Of a stretch of DNA of 51,736 bases, positions 34,334 to 43,534 are shown one piece after another. Source of the stretch: a bacterium Ga0077546 (GTDB lineage: Bacteria > Cyanobacteriota > Vampirovibrionia > Obscuribacterales > Obscuribacteraceae); assembly GCA_001464165.1 (NCBI GenBank), contig LNEX01000495.1:1-51736 (forward strand). Reading direction: 5' to 3'. Position numbers and translations under genes: made by a program. The notes under the pieces were generated by a model. That model made no database searches, was not told where the DNA came from, and was given only the letters and a program-made list of their open reading frames with translations. Numbering within the stretch: position 1 is the stretch's first letter; every line of letters begins with the position of its first letter.

Positions 34334-35149
34334 ATGTTTACTAATATTGGGCGTAAGTTTCGCTTGCTGACTTTATCTTCATTATGCCTGAGTGCTAGCC
34401 TCGCCCTGCTGCCTATTACCTCAGAAGCCTTCTCTATTGCTGTGATTTCTCCACCAGCACTTGTTAGTGAGCCCATAGATAAGGTAAAGCTAGAAAATTT
34501 GAAAGCTTACGATGTCATTGTCTTTATTGACGCTTCGCATTCAATGGCCATTGCCGACTGCGGCGGACAGAGCCGCTGGCAGTGGTGCAAAGAGCAAACT
34601 GTGAACTTGAGTAAGGTGCTAAAGATGCAAAAGGTGCCTTTGGGTGACCATCTTAAGATCGTAGCCTTTAGCGACAATTTCAAGGTTTACCCTGATGTTA
34701 ATTGGGACAGTGTCTCGAGATTTTTTGAGAGTAATAAGCCCAGTGGTAATACCGATATGAACAGGGCGATTAAGTCAGAGCTTGGGCAGTATTTTGCTGC
34801 TCGTAAAGCTCTCAAATCTCCGAATTCTTCTGAGTCTAGTGCCACTTTGAGACCGATTTTGATTGCCATGATTACCGACGGTCTGCCTGATAGACCGCTT
34901 GCTCTTAAAGAAACAATTATTGAAGCAACTAAGCAAATGACTGAATCTGGTGAGATTGCTATTACGTTTTTGCAGGTCGGCACTGATTTAAAGGCCACCA
35001 AGTACTTACAAGAACTTGATGAATGCTTGGTCGGCCGTAAGGCCGTTCACGACATTGTCACAAGTAAGACCTTTGAACAGCTCAATCGCTCTGGTCTGGT
35101 GAGCGCTTTGTTGCAGTCTGTCAGCCCAACTGAAGTAGCTGCTAAATGA
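34334..35149 (+). CDS. Exported von Willebrand factor A domain protein
   Basis: A signal peptide (hydrophobic segment about 13-31, ending near SEA) is followed by a vWA domain with the metal-binding MIDAS motif FIDASHSM (DxSxS), GNTDMNRAI supplying the Thr, and ITDGLPD supplying the Asp. The 271-residue length suggests a single domain that binds protein partners through Mg2+. ATG 34334 has GGAG 8 bases upstream, and an ECF-type promoter lies at 34278-34303, in the gap after the phosphatase gene. Tandem hairpins at 35156-35210 end the transcript. Confidence 0.85.
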   Translation: MFTNIGRKFRLLTLSSLCLSASLALLPITSEAFSIAVISPPALVSEPIDKVKLENLKAYDVIVFIDASHSMAIADCGGQSRWQWCKEQTVNLSKVLKMQKVPLGDHLKIVAFSDNFKVYPDVNWDSVSRFFESNKPSGNTDMNRAIKSELGQYFAARKALKSPNSSESSATLRPILIAMITDGLPDRPLALKETIIEATKQMTESGEIAITFLQVGTDLKATKYLQELDECLVGRKAVHDIVTSKTFEQLNRSGLVSALLQSVSPTEVAAK

Positions 35150-35155
35150 GACCAC

Positions 35156-35177
35156 GGGGCTTTTTTTGAGGAGCCCC
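35156..35177 (+). terminator. First hairpin after the vWA gene
   Basis: A 6-bp stem, GGGGCT with AGCCCC, and a T-rich loop, a few bases after the vWA stop. It is directly followed by the second, stronger hairpin. Confidence 0.45.
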
Positions 35178-35178
35178 A

Positions 35179-35210
35179 AAAAAAGTAGTTTCCATCGAAA
35201 CTACTTTTTT
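35179..35210. terminator. Bidirectional terminator between vWA and lipoprotein genes
   Basis: A stem of AAAAAAGTAGTTTC with GAAACTACTTTTTT around a CATC loop. The flanking A and T runs give a U tail in both directions. Confidence 0.8.
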
Positions 35211-35257
35211 GCGCCAGTGTTATTGTCAGCAGCTGCGATTAATAGGCAAGCAGGTAC

Positions 35258-35677
35258 TTATTTAGTTGCTTGATTGGCACGGACCATATCTTTTAGTTCG
35301 TCCTTAGCTACTTGGGCATTGCGAGCGACTATTTTCTTAGACTCGTCTGCTTGTTGCTCGAGGTTGACTTTAGCAAAAGCGGTGCTCTCTTTTACTTCTT
35401 TACCTTGGGCATCGAGGTTTGCCTTTTCAATATCAAGTTGTTGCTTGTTGACTTCAATAGCTTGCAAATTTTGTTCTTTTTGACGTTCGACAGATTCTTT
35501 TAACTCATCGGTAGTGCGCTCTACCACCTTGAGCTGAACTTCCTTTTGCTTGTCTATGTCTTTTTCACGTTCTGAAAGTTGCTGGGATTGCTGACTGCAA
35601 GCAGTTGTGGTCAACGAAATTAGTGTTAGTGCTAGGAATAGTTTGCCTAACTGTGATTGATTTGAACTGTGTGCCAT
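35258..35677 (-). CDS. Coiled-coil lipoprotein
   Basis: The N-terminus carries a lipoprotein signal with the lipobox TTAC (Cys27), followed by a 110-residue Lys/Glu/Gln-rich chain that should form one long coiled coil (LSEREKDIDKQKEV, LKESVERQKEQN, LEQQADESKK). It is probably a periplasmic lipoprotein of the spacer or Lpp-like sort; I cannot name a family. GAGGAAAT lies about 8 bases before ATG 35677, and an ECF-type promoter lies at 35714-35739. It converges on the vWA gene. Confidence 0.8.
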   Translation of the reverse strand: MAHSSNQSQLGKLFLALTLISLTTTACSQQSQQLSEREKDIDKQKEVQLKVVERTTDELKESVERQKEQNLQAIEVNKQQLDIEKANLDAQGKEVKESTAFAKVNLEQQADESKKIVARNAQVAKDELKDMVRANQATK

Positions 35678-35713
35678 GAGTCATTTCCTCTTTCTTATTG
35701 AATACGGAAATGG

Positions 35714-35739
35714 AGACCTGATTTTCGTCATTTGGTTCC
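35714..35739 (-). promoter_or_regulatory. ECF-type promoter for the coiled-coil lipoprotein
   Basis: On the minus strand, GGAACCA (from 35739), 17 bases after GGAAC, then GTCT (35717-35714). It lies 37 bp before ATG 35677. Confidence 0.75.
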
Positions 35740-35788
35740 AGTATTTGTAGCCTTATTTGCTTATTTGACAATTCGCCAAGCTAGGCGC

Positions 35789-37117
35789 TTATCCCACTTC
35801 GGCTATTTCAGCTTCTGCTAGATGGCCGTAGAGAATTTTTGTGAAAGTATCGCACCAAAGTTGCAGGGGATTTTTCTGTAACTGTAGTAGCAGTCTTTGG
35901 TTGCGCCTATTCCTTTGTGAGGCTGGCATGTGCAGGCAGCGAATTGTGGCATCACTGATTGCCTCAACGTCATCGGCAGCAAAGGCAATGGCATAGCGGC
36001 CAAATTCTTCTGTTGCTCCCGCACCGTTTGAAATTGCCAGAATTCCTGGATTGTCTGCTGACTGACAGGCGATGAACTCTTTAGCTGAAAGGTTGAGACC
36101 ATCGCCCACTGACGTAACTAACATTACAGCTGCCAGTCGGTATAGTTGAGTTAGTTGGTTGCGGTTGATTGTATGTGGAAGCGAGATTAATGGTTTCCAG
36201 TTTGATGTCGCGTGTTTTTCAGTAAGCTTTGCAATTTCATCTTGGCATTCAGCCCAATAAATATCATTGGCTTTGATACCAGGGGATGAACACCCACAAA
36301 TTTGTACGAATGTAATTTTTTCTTTTAGTTCGGGATTGCGGGTGAACAGCAAGTCAATTGCTCTCAGCCTAGGAATTACACCCCTGGTGGTATCGGCTCG
36401 GTCTATGGACAGAACATACGGGCCATTTGGCAGTTGCAGCTCAGTCTGATCTGCCAACTGTTTGCTGCTCTGAGCTTGCCAGTAGTCTAGGTCCAGCCCC
36501 AGTGATGCCACCAAGACTTCGCCAATTCCGCCAAACATACGGGAGCTGGCAATATAAGGAAGGTGCCTGTCAACAAATGAATTGAAGTTGTCTGCATATT
36601 CTTTTGTCGAGAAAACAATTGCCTTAGCTGCTAAGAGCGATTCGGCAATCTCGACGATTGGTGCTAGGAACTGGTCTGGTACGAATTTCGGCCAAGGGGT
36701 ATGCCAGAAGATTGCCGACTTCCGACCTGAGCGTTTGAGAAACTTGGGTACGAAAGCTAATTGATAGTCTTGAACAAAATAGGGGTGATGACTTTCTTGC
36801 CGCTCTATTTGAGCTACTAAAATGGCGTTGAAGCGCTTGTACAAGAAGTAGTCTTCCTCTGTATAAGTGGCTTGGTCTGCCATATCATGCATGATAGGCC
36901 AGATAAATTCATTGCAGAAACGGTAGTGTGAGTCAGAAACTTGAGCCGGAATATTTTCGCTCGGTAGATGGCGCACTGCGCTCTTTGTTAGGCACCTGAT
37001 CTGATCTTGTGCTAAGTACCACCAAGATTGGTTGCGCCCGCCTGATTCATGCAAACGCTCCAATGCCGCTGTTATTCCGTCTTCAATCGCTGGACCCTTT
37101 AGAGAAACAATATTCAT
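35789..37117 (-). CDS. GT20 glycosyltransferase (trehalose-6-phosphate/glucosylglycerol-phosphate synthase type)
   Basis: The 442-residue protein matches the OtsA/GgpS family, which transfers glucose from a nucleotide sugar to glucose-6-phosphate or glycerol-3-phosphate. It has YFVQDYQLAFVPKFLK, IFWHTPWP, VLSIDRADTTRGV (aligned with the usual DRLDYTKG) and VTSVGDGLNLSAKEFIACQ (aligned with RDGMNLVAKE). These replacements leave the acceptor uncertain. Either product is a compatible solute precursor, so an osmotic role is likely. The start is ATG 37117, with AAGGGG about 9 bases upstream. An earlier in-frame ATG at 37174 lies upstream of the ECF-type promoter at 37146-37171 and is excluded. No phosphatase partner gene is adjacent. 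Confidence 0.85.
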   Translation of the reverse strand: MNIVSLKGPAIEDGITAALERLHESGGRNQSWWYLAQDQIRCLTKSAVRHLPSENIPAQVSDSHYRFCNEFIWPIMHDMADQATYTEEDYFLYKRFNAILVAQIERQESHHPYFVQDYQLAFVPKFLKRSGRKSAIFWHTPWPKFVPDQFLAPIVEIAESLLAAKAIVFSTKEYADNFNSFVDRHLPYIASSRMFGGIGEVLVASLGLDLDYWQAQSSKQLADQTELQLPNGPYVLSIDRADTTRGVIPRLRAIDLLFTRNPELKEKITFVQICGCSSPGIKANDIYWAECQDEIAKLTEKHATSNWKPLISLPHTINRNQLTQLYRLAAVMLVTSVGDGLNLSAKEFIACQSADNPGILAISNGAGATEEFGRYAIAFAADDVEAISDATIRCLHMPASQRNRRNQRLLLQLQKNPLQLWCDTFTKILYGHLAEAEIAEVG

Positions 37118-37145
37118 TGCTAGCACCCCTTTTGATCTCGCTTGA

Positions 37146-37171
37146 AGACTCAATATTGCCGTGTAAGTTCC
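37146..37171 (-). promoter_or_regulatory. ECF-type promoter for the GT20 gene
   Basis: On the minus strand, GGAACTT (from 37171), 17 bases after GGAAC, then GTCT (37149-37146). It lies 29 bp before ATG 37117 and back to back with the plus-strand promoter at 37183. Confidence 0.75.
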
Positions 37172-37182
37172 CATTTGGCTTT

Positions 37183-37208
37183 GGAACTTGGTACTGCTTG
37201 TTCCGTCG
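37183..37208 (+). promoter_or_regulatory. ECF-type promoter for the HAMP-repeat hybrid kinase
   Basis: GGAACTT (from 37183), 17 bases after GGAAC, then GTCG (37205-37208). It is 159 bp before ATG 37367, the longest leader of the set, and starts 12 bp from the GT20 promoter on the other strand. Confidence 0.65.
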
Positions 37209-37366
37209 TGCTGGGAACTGGTACGCGATTAGTGTATGCTCGTAAACAAAAGTTTACATCGTCCAGTGTAGATAGGAACTTTTACTGCTTGCCTCGGTCT
37301 GTCACGTTCTTGTTTCTTCTTTGCCATTGACCTGGTTTTATACTGTTCTCTCACCAATTTAGCGAG

Positions 37367-40300
37367 ATGTTAGAAATGTCCAACCCGACTAGCGACTTTC
37401 TTGTAGATGCCAGGCCGCTTCTGAAGGCGCTGAGGGGGATGAAGCGTGGCGATTTCTCGGTGCGCTTGCCGCTTGATGCAACTGGTCTAGATGGTGAAGT
37501 CTCAGAGGCGTTCAATGACTTAGCAGAACTCAACGATAGGCTCTTGAATGAACTACGTCGCATTGGCAATGTTGTAGGGAGAGAAGGGCAAATTGCTAAC
37601 AGAGCTCAGTTAGGAGATGCAGGTGGTTCTTGGTCCGAGGCTGTCTCTGCCGTGAATGGTCTGGTGGGTGATCTTGTCAGGCCGACCACCGAGGTTGCGA
37701 GAGTGATTGGTTCGGTGGCAAAAGGGGATCTCAGTCAGACCATGGCCCTTGAAATTGAGGGTAGTCCGCTTAAGGGCGAGTTCCTGCGGACGGCCAATAC
37801 TATCAACACCATGGTCGAACAGCTCAGTTCTTTCGCTTCTGAAGTTACTCGAGTGGCCAAGGAAGTGGGTACGGAAGGCAAGCTTGGCGGTCAGGCCCGG
37901 GTTAGTGGGGTGTCGGGGACGTGGAAAGACTTGACTGACAACGTCAATTCTATGGCCGGGAATCTTACAGCTCAGGTGCGAAACATTGCCGAGGTGACCA
38001 CTGCTGTGGCTACAGGCGACCTGAGCAAGAAAATTACAGTAGATGTAAAAGGTGAGATTCTTGAGCTGAAGAACACTATCAACACAATGGTTGATCAGCT
38101 TGGCTTGTTCGCTTCGGAGGTCACTCGGGTAGCCCGCGAAGTTGGAACTGACGGAAAACTGGGTGGCCAAGCCAAAGTCAGAGGGGTGGCGGGTACATGG
38201 AAAGATTTGACTGATAACGTTAACTCAATGGCCGGCAATTTGACCAACCAAGTGCGTAACATTGCCGAGGTAACAACTGCAGTTGCTAATGGTGATTTGA
38301 GTAAGAAAATTACAGTAGACGCCAATGGCGAGATTCTGGAGCTGAAAAATACAATCAACACTATGGTTGACCAGCTTAGTTCATTTGCCTCTGAGGTGAC
38401 CCGGGTTGCTTGGGAAGTCGGCACTGAAGGAAAGCTTGGTGGACAGGCGCAAGTCAGTGGTATTGGTGGTATATGGAAAGACTTGACTGATAACGTCAAT
38501 TCAATGGCGGGTAACCTCACCGGTCAAGTGCGGGGTATTGCTGTAGTTGTAACTGCTGTGGCTAATGGAGATCTAAAACGCAAATTGGTGTTGACGGCCA
38601 AAGGCGAGATTGCGGCTTTGTCTGACACCATTAACGAGATGATCGACACTCTTGCAACATTCGCCGATCAAGTAACTACTGTGGCGCGTGAAGTTGGGGT
38701 AGAGGGCAAACTTGGTGGTCAGGCAAAGGTTCCTGGTGCCGCTGGCACATGGCGAGCTCTGACTGATAACGTCAACCAGCTAGCTGCCAATCTAACTACA
38801 CAAGTTCGAGCAATTGCTGACGTTGCTACCGCTGTGACGAAAGGTGACTTGACTAGATCTATTTCGGTGGAAGCACTGGGCGAAGTCGCGGCCCTAAAAG
38901 ACAATATCAACGAGATGATCTTCAACTTGAAAGATACTACTCGCAAGAATACTGAGCAAGACTGGCTCAAGACTAATCTGGCAAAGTTTACTCGTATGCT
39001 GCAAGGGCAACGAGACTTGCTTACCGTTGCCAATCTGATTCTGTCCGAAGTCTCTCATCTGGTCTCGGCTCAACAGGGCGTATTCTACATATGCAATCAA
39101 GCTGGTTCTGAAGACGATCTGAGATTGATAGGTAGCTACGCTCATCGCCACCCGCAGCAGCTAGCTAAGCGCTTTCGTCTAGGAGAGAGTCTGATTGGGC
39201 AATGTGCTCTTGAGAGAAAGAGGATTTTGCTGCAACATGTTCCTGATGACTATGTGCAAATTAGTTCGGGCTTGGGAAAGAGTTCTCCTCGCAATATAGT
39301 GGTTCTGCCAGTCTTATTTGAAGGTCAAGTTCGAGCTGTTATTGAGTTGGCATCATTGCATACGTTCAGTGATGTGCACTTAAATCTGCTTGATCAGCTG
39401 ACCGAATCAATTGGTATTGTTCTTAATACCATCGAAGCCAATACACGAACTGAAGATCTCCTAAAGCAGTCGCAGTCTTTGGCTCAGGAGCTGCAGAGTC
39501 AACAGCAAGAGCTAACTGAGACTAATAAGCGCTTGGAACTTCAAGCCAATACCCTGCGTGAGTCAGAGGTTCTGCTCACTCAACAGCAAGAAGAATTGCG
39601 TCAGACCAATCAACAACTACAAGAGAAAGCCGAGTTACTTGCGATTCAAAATAAAGAAGTGGAGCAAAATAATCGCGAAATCGAAACAGCTAGAATTACA
39701 GTGGAAGAGAAGGCTAGGCAGTTAGCACTAACTTCTAAGTATAAGTCAGAATTTCTGGCCAACATGTCACACGAATTGCGCACTCCGTTGAATAGTCTGC
39801 TTATTCTCTCTCGGCTACTGGCCGAGAACGATGAGGGCAACTTAACTCCAGACCAAGTGGAGTACGCTGAAACTGTTCATGCCGCTGGCTCTGAGTTGTT
39901 ATTCTTGATTAATGACATTCTTGATCTTTCTAAGATTGAGTCTGGGAATATGACTCTTGATCTTGGCGAAGTCTTGCTTACAGATTTAAAAGATGACATG
40001 GAGCGTGGTTTTAAGCATGTGGCTGAGAACCGGCATTTGAGCTTTTCTGTTGACCTTGGGCCGGGGCTGCCGCAGAGTCTCTATACCGATGGCAAGCGAC
40101 TAAATCAGATACTTAAGAACTTGCTTTCTAATGCTTTTAAGTTTACCGAGTCTGGTGGCGTGACTCTTTCAATACGAGCTTCCTCTGACGAGATTCCAGA
40201 GTTGTCGTTTGCTGTTACTGATACTGGTATTGGTATTAGTGAAGACAAACAGCAAATAATCTTTGAGGCTTTTCAGCAAGCCGATGGCACCACTAGTCGC

Positions 40301-41335
40301 AAGTATGGTGGTACGGGTTTGGGCCTGGCCATATGCCGTGAGATAGCCAATTTGCTCGGTGGGCATTTGATAGTCGATAGCTCTCCCGGTAACGGCAGTA
40401 CCTTCACTTTCTTCATCTCCGCTAATACTTGCCTAGTCAATACAGAGGAGGTTGTTCATGATAATTATGATCAGCGCCGACAGGCTGTTTTGGAAAAGCA
40501 GGTTGGTCGCATGTCTATTCCGGCTGAAGTTATAGAAGACGATCGAAATCTAATTGACCCTGCCGACAAATTGCTGCTCATCATCGAAGATGATTTGCAG
40601 TTCGCTAAACTCTTGCGCCAGCTTTCTGCCGCCCACGGCATTAAGACTATTGTCACTGGTAGCGGTGAAGAGGGCGTCTATCTCGCTGGGCATTTCAAGC
40701 CGCTGGCGATTATTCTCGATTTGCATTTGGTTGATGGTTGGGGCTGGACAGTATTGGATCAGCTCAAGCACAGTCTGTCAACCAAAAACATTCCTGTCCA
40801 TTTGATGTCTGTTGATAGCGAGGACCTCAAGGCAATGCGCCTCGGTGCTGAGAGCTTCATTCAAAAGCCGGTTACGAAACTAGCCTTGGAAGAAGTTCTT
40901 TCGGCTATTTCTCATTGTGTTGATACAGAAAACAGCAGTGGTGCAACTGTTGACCAGAGCTTAGCTGATCGTACTATACTAATTGTTGACGATGATCCGC
41001 GTAACATCATGGCCCTTAAATCTATGTTGGCTAAGCAGTGTCTTCAAATTCTCCATGCTGAGGATGGTCGCAAGGGTATTGAGATGCTGGAGGCGAACCC
41101 CGGTATTGAGTGTGTCTTGATGGACATCATGATGCCTAACTTGAATGGTTATCAGGCGATGCGCGAGATTCGCAAGCAAGAGCGGTTTGCCAAGTTGCCG
41201 ATTATTGCTCTAACGGCTAAGGCAATGAAAGGTGACCGAGAAAAGTGCATAGATGCTGGTGCGTCAGACTATATCGCTAAACCAGTTGATTATGACCGTT
41301 TGCTTTCCCTCCTGCGGGTATGGCTGTACAACTAG
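37367..41335 (+). CDS. HAMP-repeat hybrid histidine kinase (HAMP array-GAF-HisKA-HATPase-REC-REC)
   Basis: This 1322-residue soluble kinase begins with five or six tandem HAMP-type units of about 92 residues (about 60-540), each with [21 protein letters not shown] and [13 protein letters not shown] segments. A GAF domain (about 555-700), a Gln/Glu-rich coiled coil, HisKA with His802 (MSHELRTPL), a complete ATPase ([25 protein letters not shown]) and two receivers with Asp1118 and Asp1253 follow. The plan matches group III hybrid kinases, whose fungal members (Nik1/Os-1) read osmotic stress through the HAMP array. It has no membrane segment. It is divergent from the GT20 gene and has its own ECF-type promoter at 37183-37208. 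The ribosome site before ATG 37367 is weak. Confidence 0.92.
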   Translation: MLEMSNPTSDFLVDARPLLKALRGMKRGDFSVRLPLDATGLDGEVSEAFNDLAELNDRLLNELRRIGNVVGREGQIANRAQLGDAGGSWSEAVSAVNGLVGDLVRPTTEVARVIGSVAKGDLSQTMALEIEGSPLKGEFLRTANTINTMVEQLSSFASEVTRVAKEVGTEGKLGGQARVSGVSGTWKDLTDNVNSMAGNLTAQVRNIAEVTTAVATGDLSKKITVDVKGEILELKNTINTMVDQLGLFASEVTRVAREVGTDGKLGGQAKVRGVAGTWKDLTDNVNSMAGNLTNQVRNIAEVTTAVANGDLSKKITVDANGEILELKNTINTMVDQLSSFASEVTRVAWEVGTEGKLGGQAQVSGIGGIWKDLTDNVNSMAGNLTGQVRGIAVVVTAVANGDLKRKLVLTAKGEIAALSDTINEMIDTLATFADQVTTVAREVGVEGKLGGQAKVPGAAGTWRALTDNVNQLAANLTTQVRAIADVATAVTKGDLTRSISVEALGEVAALKDNINEMIFNLKDTTRKNTEQDWLKTNLAKFTRMLQGQRDLLTVANLILSEVSHLVSAQQGVFYICNQAGSEDDLRLIGSYAHRHPQQLAKRFRLGESLIGQCALERKRILLQHVPDDYVQISSGLGKSSPRNIVVLPVLFEGQVRAVIELASLHTFSDVHLNLLDQLTESIGIVLNTIEANTRTEDLLKQSQSLAQELQSQQQELTETNKRLELQANTLRESEVLLTQQQEELRQTNQQLQEKAELLAIQNKEVEQNNREIETARITVEEKARQLALTSKYKSEFLANMSHELRTPLNSLLILSRLLAENDEGNLTPDQVEYAETVHAAGSELLFLINDILDLSKIESGNMTLDLGEVLLTDLKDDMERGFKHVAENRHLSFSVDLGPGLPQSLYTDGKRLNQILKNLLSNAFKFTESGGVTLSIRASSDEIPELSFAVTDTGIGISEDKQQIIFEAFQQADGTTSRKYGGTGLGLAICREIANLLGGHLIVDSSPGNGSTFTFFISANTCLVNTEEVVHDNYDQRRQAVLEKQVGRMSIPAEVIEDDRNLIDPADKLLLIIEDDLQFAKLLRQLSAAHGIKTIVTGSGEEGVYLAGHFKPLAIILDLHLVDGWGWTVLDQLKHSLSTKNIPVHLMSVDSEDLKAMRLGAESFIQKPVTKLALEEVLSAISHCVDTENSSGATVDQSLADRTILIVDDDPRNIMALKSMLAKQCLQILHAEDGRKGIEMLEANPGIECVLMDIMMPNLNGYQAMREIRKQERFAKLPIIALTAKAMKGDREKCIDAGASDYIAKPVDYDRLLSLLRVWLYN
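37670..38930 (+). repeat. Tandem 276-bp repeats encoding the HAMP array
   Basis: Inside the hybrid kinase gene, units of about 276 bp (92 codons) recur. Examples are the [17 protein letters not shown] blocks near 37920, 38196 and 38472, and the diverged [17 protein letters not shown] block near 38750. The middle units are very similar in protein and partly in DNA sequence, so they could recombine and change the array length. Confidence 0.8.
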
Positions 41336-41493
41336 TATCTACTTAGATCTGGTATTCATTTATACCAATGCTATTTGTTTGGCTTAATTTTGCGCTATGT
41401 GTTAGATTAGGCTTTACTCTTCTGCGGCATAACCACAGCAGCGGCTGATGTTTTCTATCTGTTACAGCAAATATAACTACAAGGATCGAGGGA

Positions 41494-42318
41494 ATGAACA
41501 CTGCAGAAGAGATTCAGGCTCCCGAGAGCCCATTAGTTCTCTTGGTGGAAGACAATTTACTCAACCAAAAAGTGGCGGCGATTTTGCTGCAGAGACTTGG
41601 TTTGACGTTGAAGATAGCCAATAATGGTCGCGAGGCAGTAGATGCCATTGCTGAAGACAAGTTCTCCTTAATATTGATGGATTGCCATATGCCTGAGATG
41701 GATGGCTTTGAAGCGGCAGTCGCTATAAGAAAGCTTGAAGCCTTGGCTGGCTCTTACACGCCAATTATCGCCGTTACCGCTCTTGCCATGGGGGGCGACC
41801 GCGAACGCTGCATCGCAGCTGGAATGGACGACTATATCTCCAAGCCCATTGACAAAGATCTGCTCAAGCTCAAAATCAATCATTGGTTGCGTACTGATGT
41901 TGTCTACGAAAGTCATAAATTGCGACGCAAGTATTTGCGTCCGAATTCAACCATGACCCTGGTAGACGGTAAGCCCATAGATCTTGAAGAGCTAGAAGAG
42001 TTCTACGGCGCTGAGCAAATGAATCAAATGATGAGCATGTTTATTGCTGACACTAGCGATATGCTGCAGCGCATAAGACCTCAGATGTTTGAGCGTCATG
42101 CTCGAGGCATTGCCGGCCTGGCTCACGAAGTCAAGGCGTCATGTGCTTCTATTGGGGCAAAGCAGTTAGCCCGTTTGTGTTTGTATTTAGAACAAGCGGT
42201 GGGTCAGCAAGACTGGATTGAAGCTGAAGAGACATTGCGCTCTTTAGAGCGTTCGTTTGAAACCCTCAAGAACTATGTTGAGTCTCAAATACAAGAAGAG
42301 AGTTCTATATCTCAGTAA
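41494..42318 (+). CDS. Receiver-Hpt phosphorelay protein
   Basis: The 274-residue protein has a receiver (about 14-130) with acidic residues VEDN, Asp63 (LILMDCHMPEMDG) and Lys117 (ISKP), and then an Hpt domain (about 160-265) with His211 in LAHEVKASCASIG. The usual HxxKG is HEVKA here, a small change. It is a likely next step for the HAMP-repeat kinase upstream, whose second receiver would pass phosphate to this His. The start ATG 41494 has a GGA-containing site just upstream. A hairpin at 42381-42406 probably ends the transcript. Confidence 0.88.
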   Translation: MNTAEEIQAPESPLVLLVEDNLLNQKVAAILLQRLGLTLKIANNGREAVDAIAEDKFSLILMDCHMPEMDGFEAAVAIRKLEALAGSYTPIIAVTALAMGGDRERCIAAGMDDYISKPIDKDLLKLKINHWLRTDVVYESHKLRRKYLRPNSTMTLVDGKPIDLEELEEFYGAEQMNQMMSMFIADTSDMLQRIRPQMFERHARGIAGLAHEVKASCASIGAKQLARLCLYLEQAVGQQDWIEAEETLRSLERSFETLKNYVESQIQEESSISQ

Positions 42319-42774
42319 TCGTTGTAGCCTATTCGCTACAATTGATGGAAATATCAGTTGATGGAAATAGCAAATCAAGCCCCCCGAGCTAAATATAGTT
42401 CGGGGGTTGACCTTTTATCTAGAGCCAGTGTTTGAGAAGAGATCTGTCTCTGTGTGGCTTTGCCCTGCTTACAGAAAAGTTCCCGACTTTCATGCCATAA
42501 AGCTAAATGCTATGGAAAACCCCTAGATCTACCCCAAAAATCTAACTCAAAGTTCCGCTTAATTAGTGATGACTAAGTCTTTAGCTTGTTTTAATCGACC
42601 GAAATCAAGATGCCTTGCTTAGGGGTTTTTCCAATTGTTTTGGACATAGTGGTCTGCCAGAATAGCAATATCGACGAATCGAAATCGATGTTCAACTAAA
42701 CGAAAAAGCGGGATGTGGGGTTCACATCTGGCCGAACAAGCACGATTTCTCATACAACTTTGGAGAGCCTTACA
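42319..42774. other. Long leader region before the ECF sigma gene
   Basis: These 456 bp hold no gene I can support. Near the left end lie a 7-bp hairpin (TTGTAGC/GCTACAA, 42322-42341), two copies of TTGATGGAAATA 16 bp apart, and the terminator at 42381-42406. Further on, GGAAAACCCCTAG (from 42514) and TTAGGGGTTTTTCC (42619-42632) form an inverted repeat about 90 bp apart, which could fold the sigma-gene leader. No GGAAC-N17-GTC promoter is present, so the sigma gene does not seem to be autoregulated by that motif. Confidence 0.5.
42381..42406 (+). terminator. Terminator after the REC-Hpt gene
   Basis: A 10-bp GC-rich stem (CCCCCGAGCT with AGTTCGGGGG, one G-U pair) and 6-base loop, followed by TTGACCTTTT. 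It lies 62 bp after the REC-Hpt stop. Confidence 0.7.
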
Positions 42775-43434
42775 ATGAATTCTCTGTCTATTATGAAAAA
42801 GTCTTCTCCTGTTTTGAAGGTTGTCACTCAACCTAAGAATTATGCTGATATGACTGACGCAGAGCTAGTCATTGCTTGTCAGTCAAATGACCCACTAGCC
42901 ATGAACCAACTTCTGACCCGTCACGAGCGCACCGCAATAGCCATGTTTTATAAACTTGCTCCGGACTGGCGTGACAATTCTGACCTTGTGCAAGAGGCAA
43001 TGATCCGCATGTGGCGAGCGGTTCCGAAATTGAAGAACCCCTATGCCTTCAAAACCTGGCTTAATCAGATCGTCAATAATCTCTTCTATGACGAATTACG
43101 TAAGCGTCCTCGCGACACCCAGTTTGTTTCATTGGATGAAAGACTTACTTCAGACACTGGCTCAGACATGGGTACGCGTGAAATAGCTGCTACTGCTCCC
43201 GAACCTGAAGATCGGCTGCTAACCAACGAGCTATCTGATGTGCTTGAGAAAGCCATGGCTAAGATGCCGCCTCGTTTTCGTAAGGTTGCTATGCTGCGTG
43301 ATGTTGAAGGTTATTCTTACGAGCAGATTGCCCAAATAACTGACACCGAGCTTGGTACTGTGAAGTCACGCATTGCTCGAGCTAGAATGAAAATGCAACG
43401 AACAATCAATGCTTATTTGCAGGAAGCTGCCTAA
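42775..43434 (+). CDS. ECF (group 4) RNA polymerase sigma factor
   Basis: The 219-residue protein has only sigma regions 2 and 4. Region 2 (about 42-112) includes DLVQEAMIRMWRAVPKLKNP and AFKTWLNQIVNNLFYDELRKRPR. Region 4 (about 150-212) includes MPPRFRKVAMLRDVEGYSYEQIA and the recognition helix TELGTVKSRIARARMKM. The start is ATG 42775, with GGAG 9 bases upstream. No membrane anti-sigma gene follows, as is usual for ECF loci; a terminator and then a convergent gene of unknown function come next. It is the only sigma factor in the window and the local candidate for the fourteen GGAAC-N17-GTC promoters, though binding is inferred. Confidence 0.92.
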   Translation: MNSLSIMKKSSPVLKVVTQPKNYADMTDAELVIACQSNDPLAMNQLLTRHERTAIAMFYKLAPDWRDNSDLVQEAMIRMWRAVPKLKNPYAFKTWLNQIVNNLFYDELRKRPRDTQFVSLDERLTSDTGSDMGTREIAATAPEPEDRLLTNELSDVLEKAMAKMPPRFRKVAMLRDVEGYSYEQIAQITDTELGTVKSRIARARMKMQRTINAYLQEAA

Positions 43435-43460
43435 GTCTTAGCTAATTCGCTAGATAAAGA

Positions 43461-43489
43461 GAACCGCCGCTCAAATAGAGTGGCGGTTC
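43461..43489. terminator. Terminator between the sigma gene and its convergent neighbour
   Basis: An 11-bp stem (GAACCGCCGCT with AGTGGCGGTTC, one G-U pair), followed by TTTTCT on the plus strand and by TCTTTAT on the minus strand. Confidence 0.75.
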
Positions 43490-43534
43490 TTTTCTGTATT
43501 TGGCTGTTGCTCTGGTAATACACTTTTGCATTGG

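Noticed and set aside
37118..37174. Longer GT20 protein starting at ATG 37174
   Set aside because: That start lies upstream of the promoter's -35 box and has no ribosome site; ATG 37117 has both in place.
37214..37218. Third GGAAC in the GT20/kinase gap
   Set aside because: It is followed at the right distance by ATGC, not GTC. The pair at 37146-37171 and 37183-37208 is enough to explain both genes.
37670..38930. The 276-bp repeats as a mobile or CRISPR-like array
   Set aside because: The repeats are in frame, encode HAMP units and have no spacers.
42476..42480. GGAAC on the minus strand in the sigma leader
   Set aside because: No GTC at 17 bases and no minus-strand gene for it to serve.
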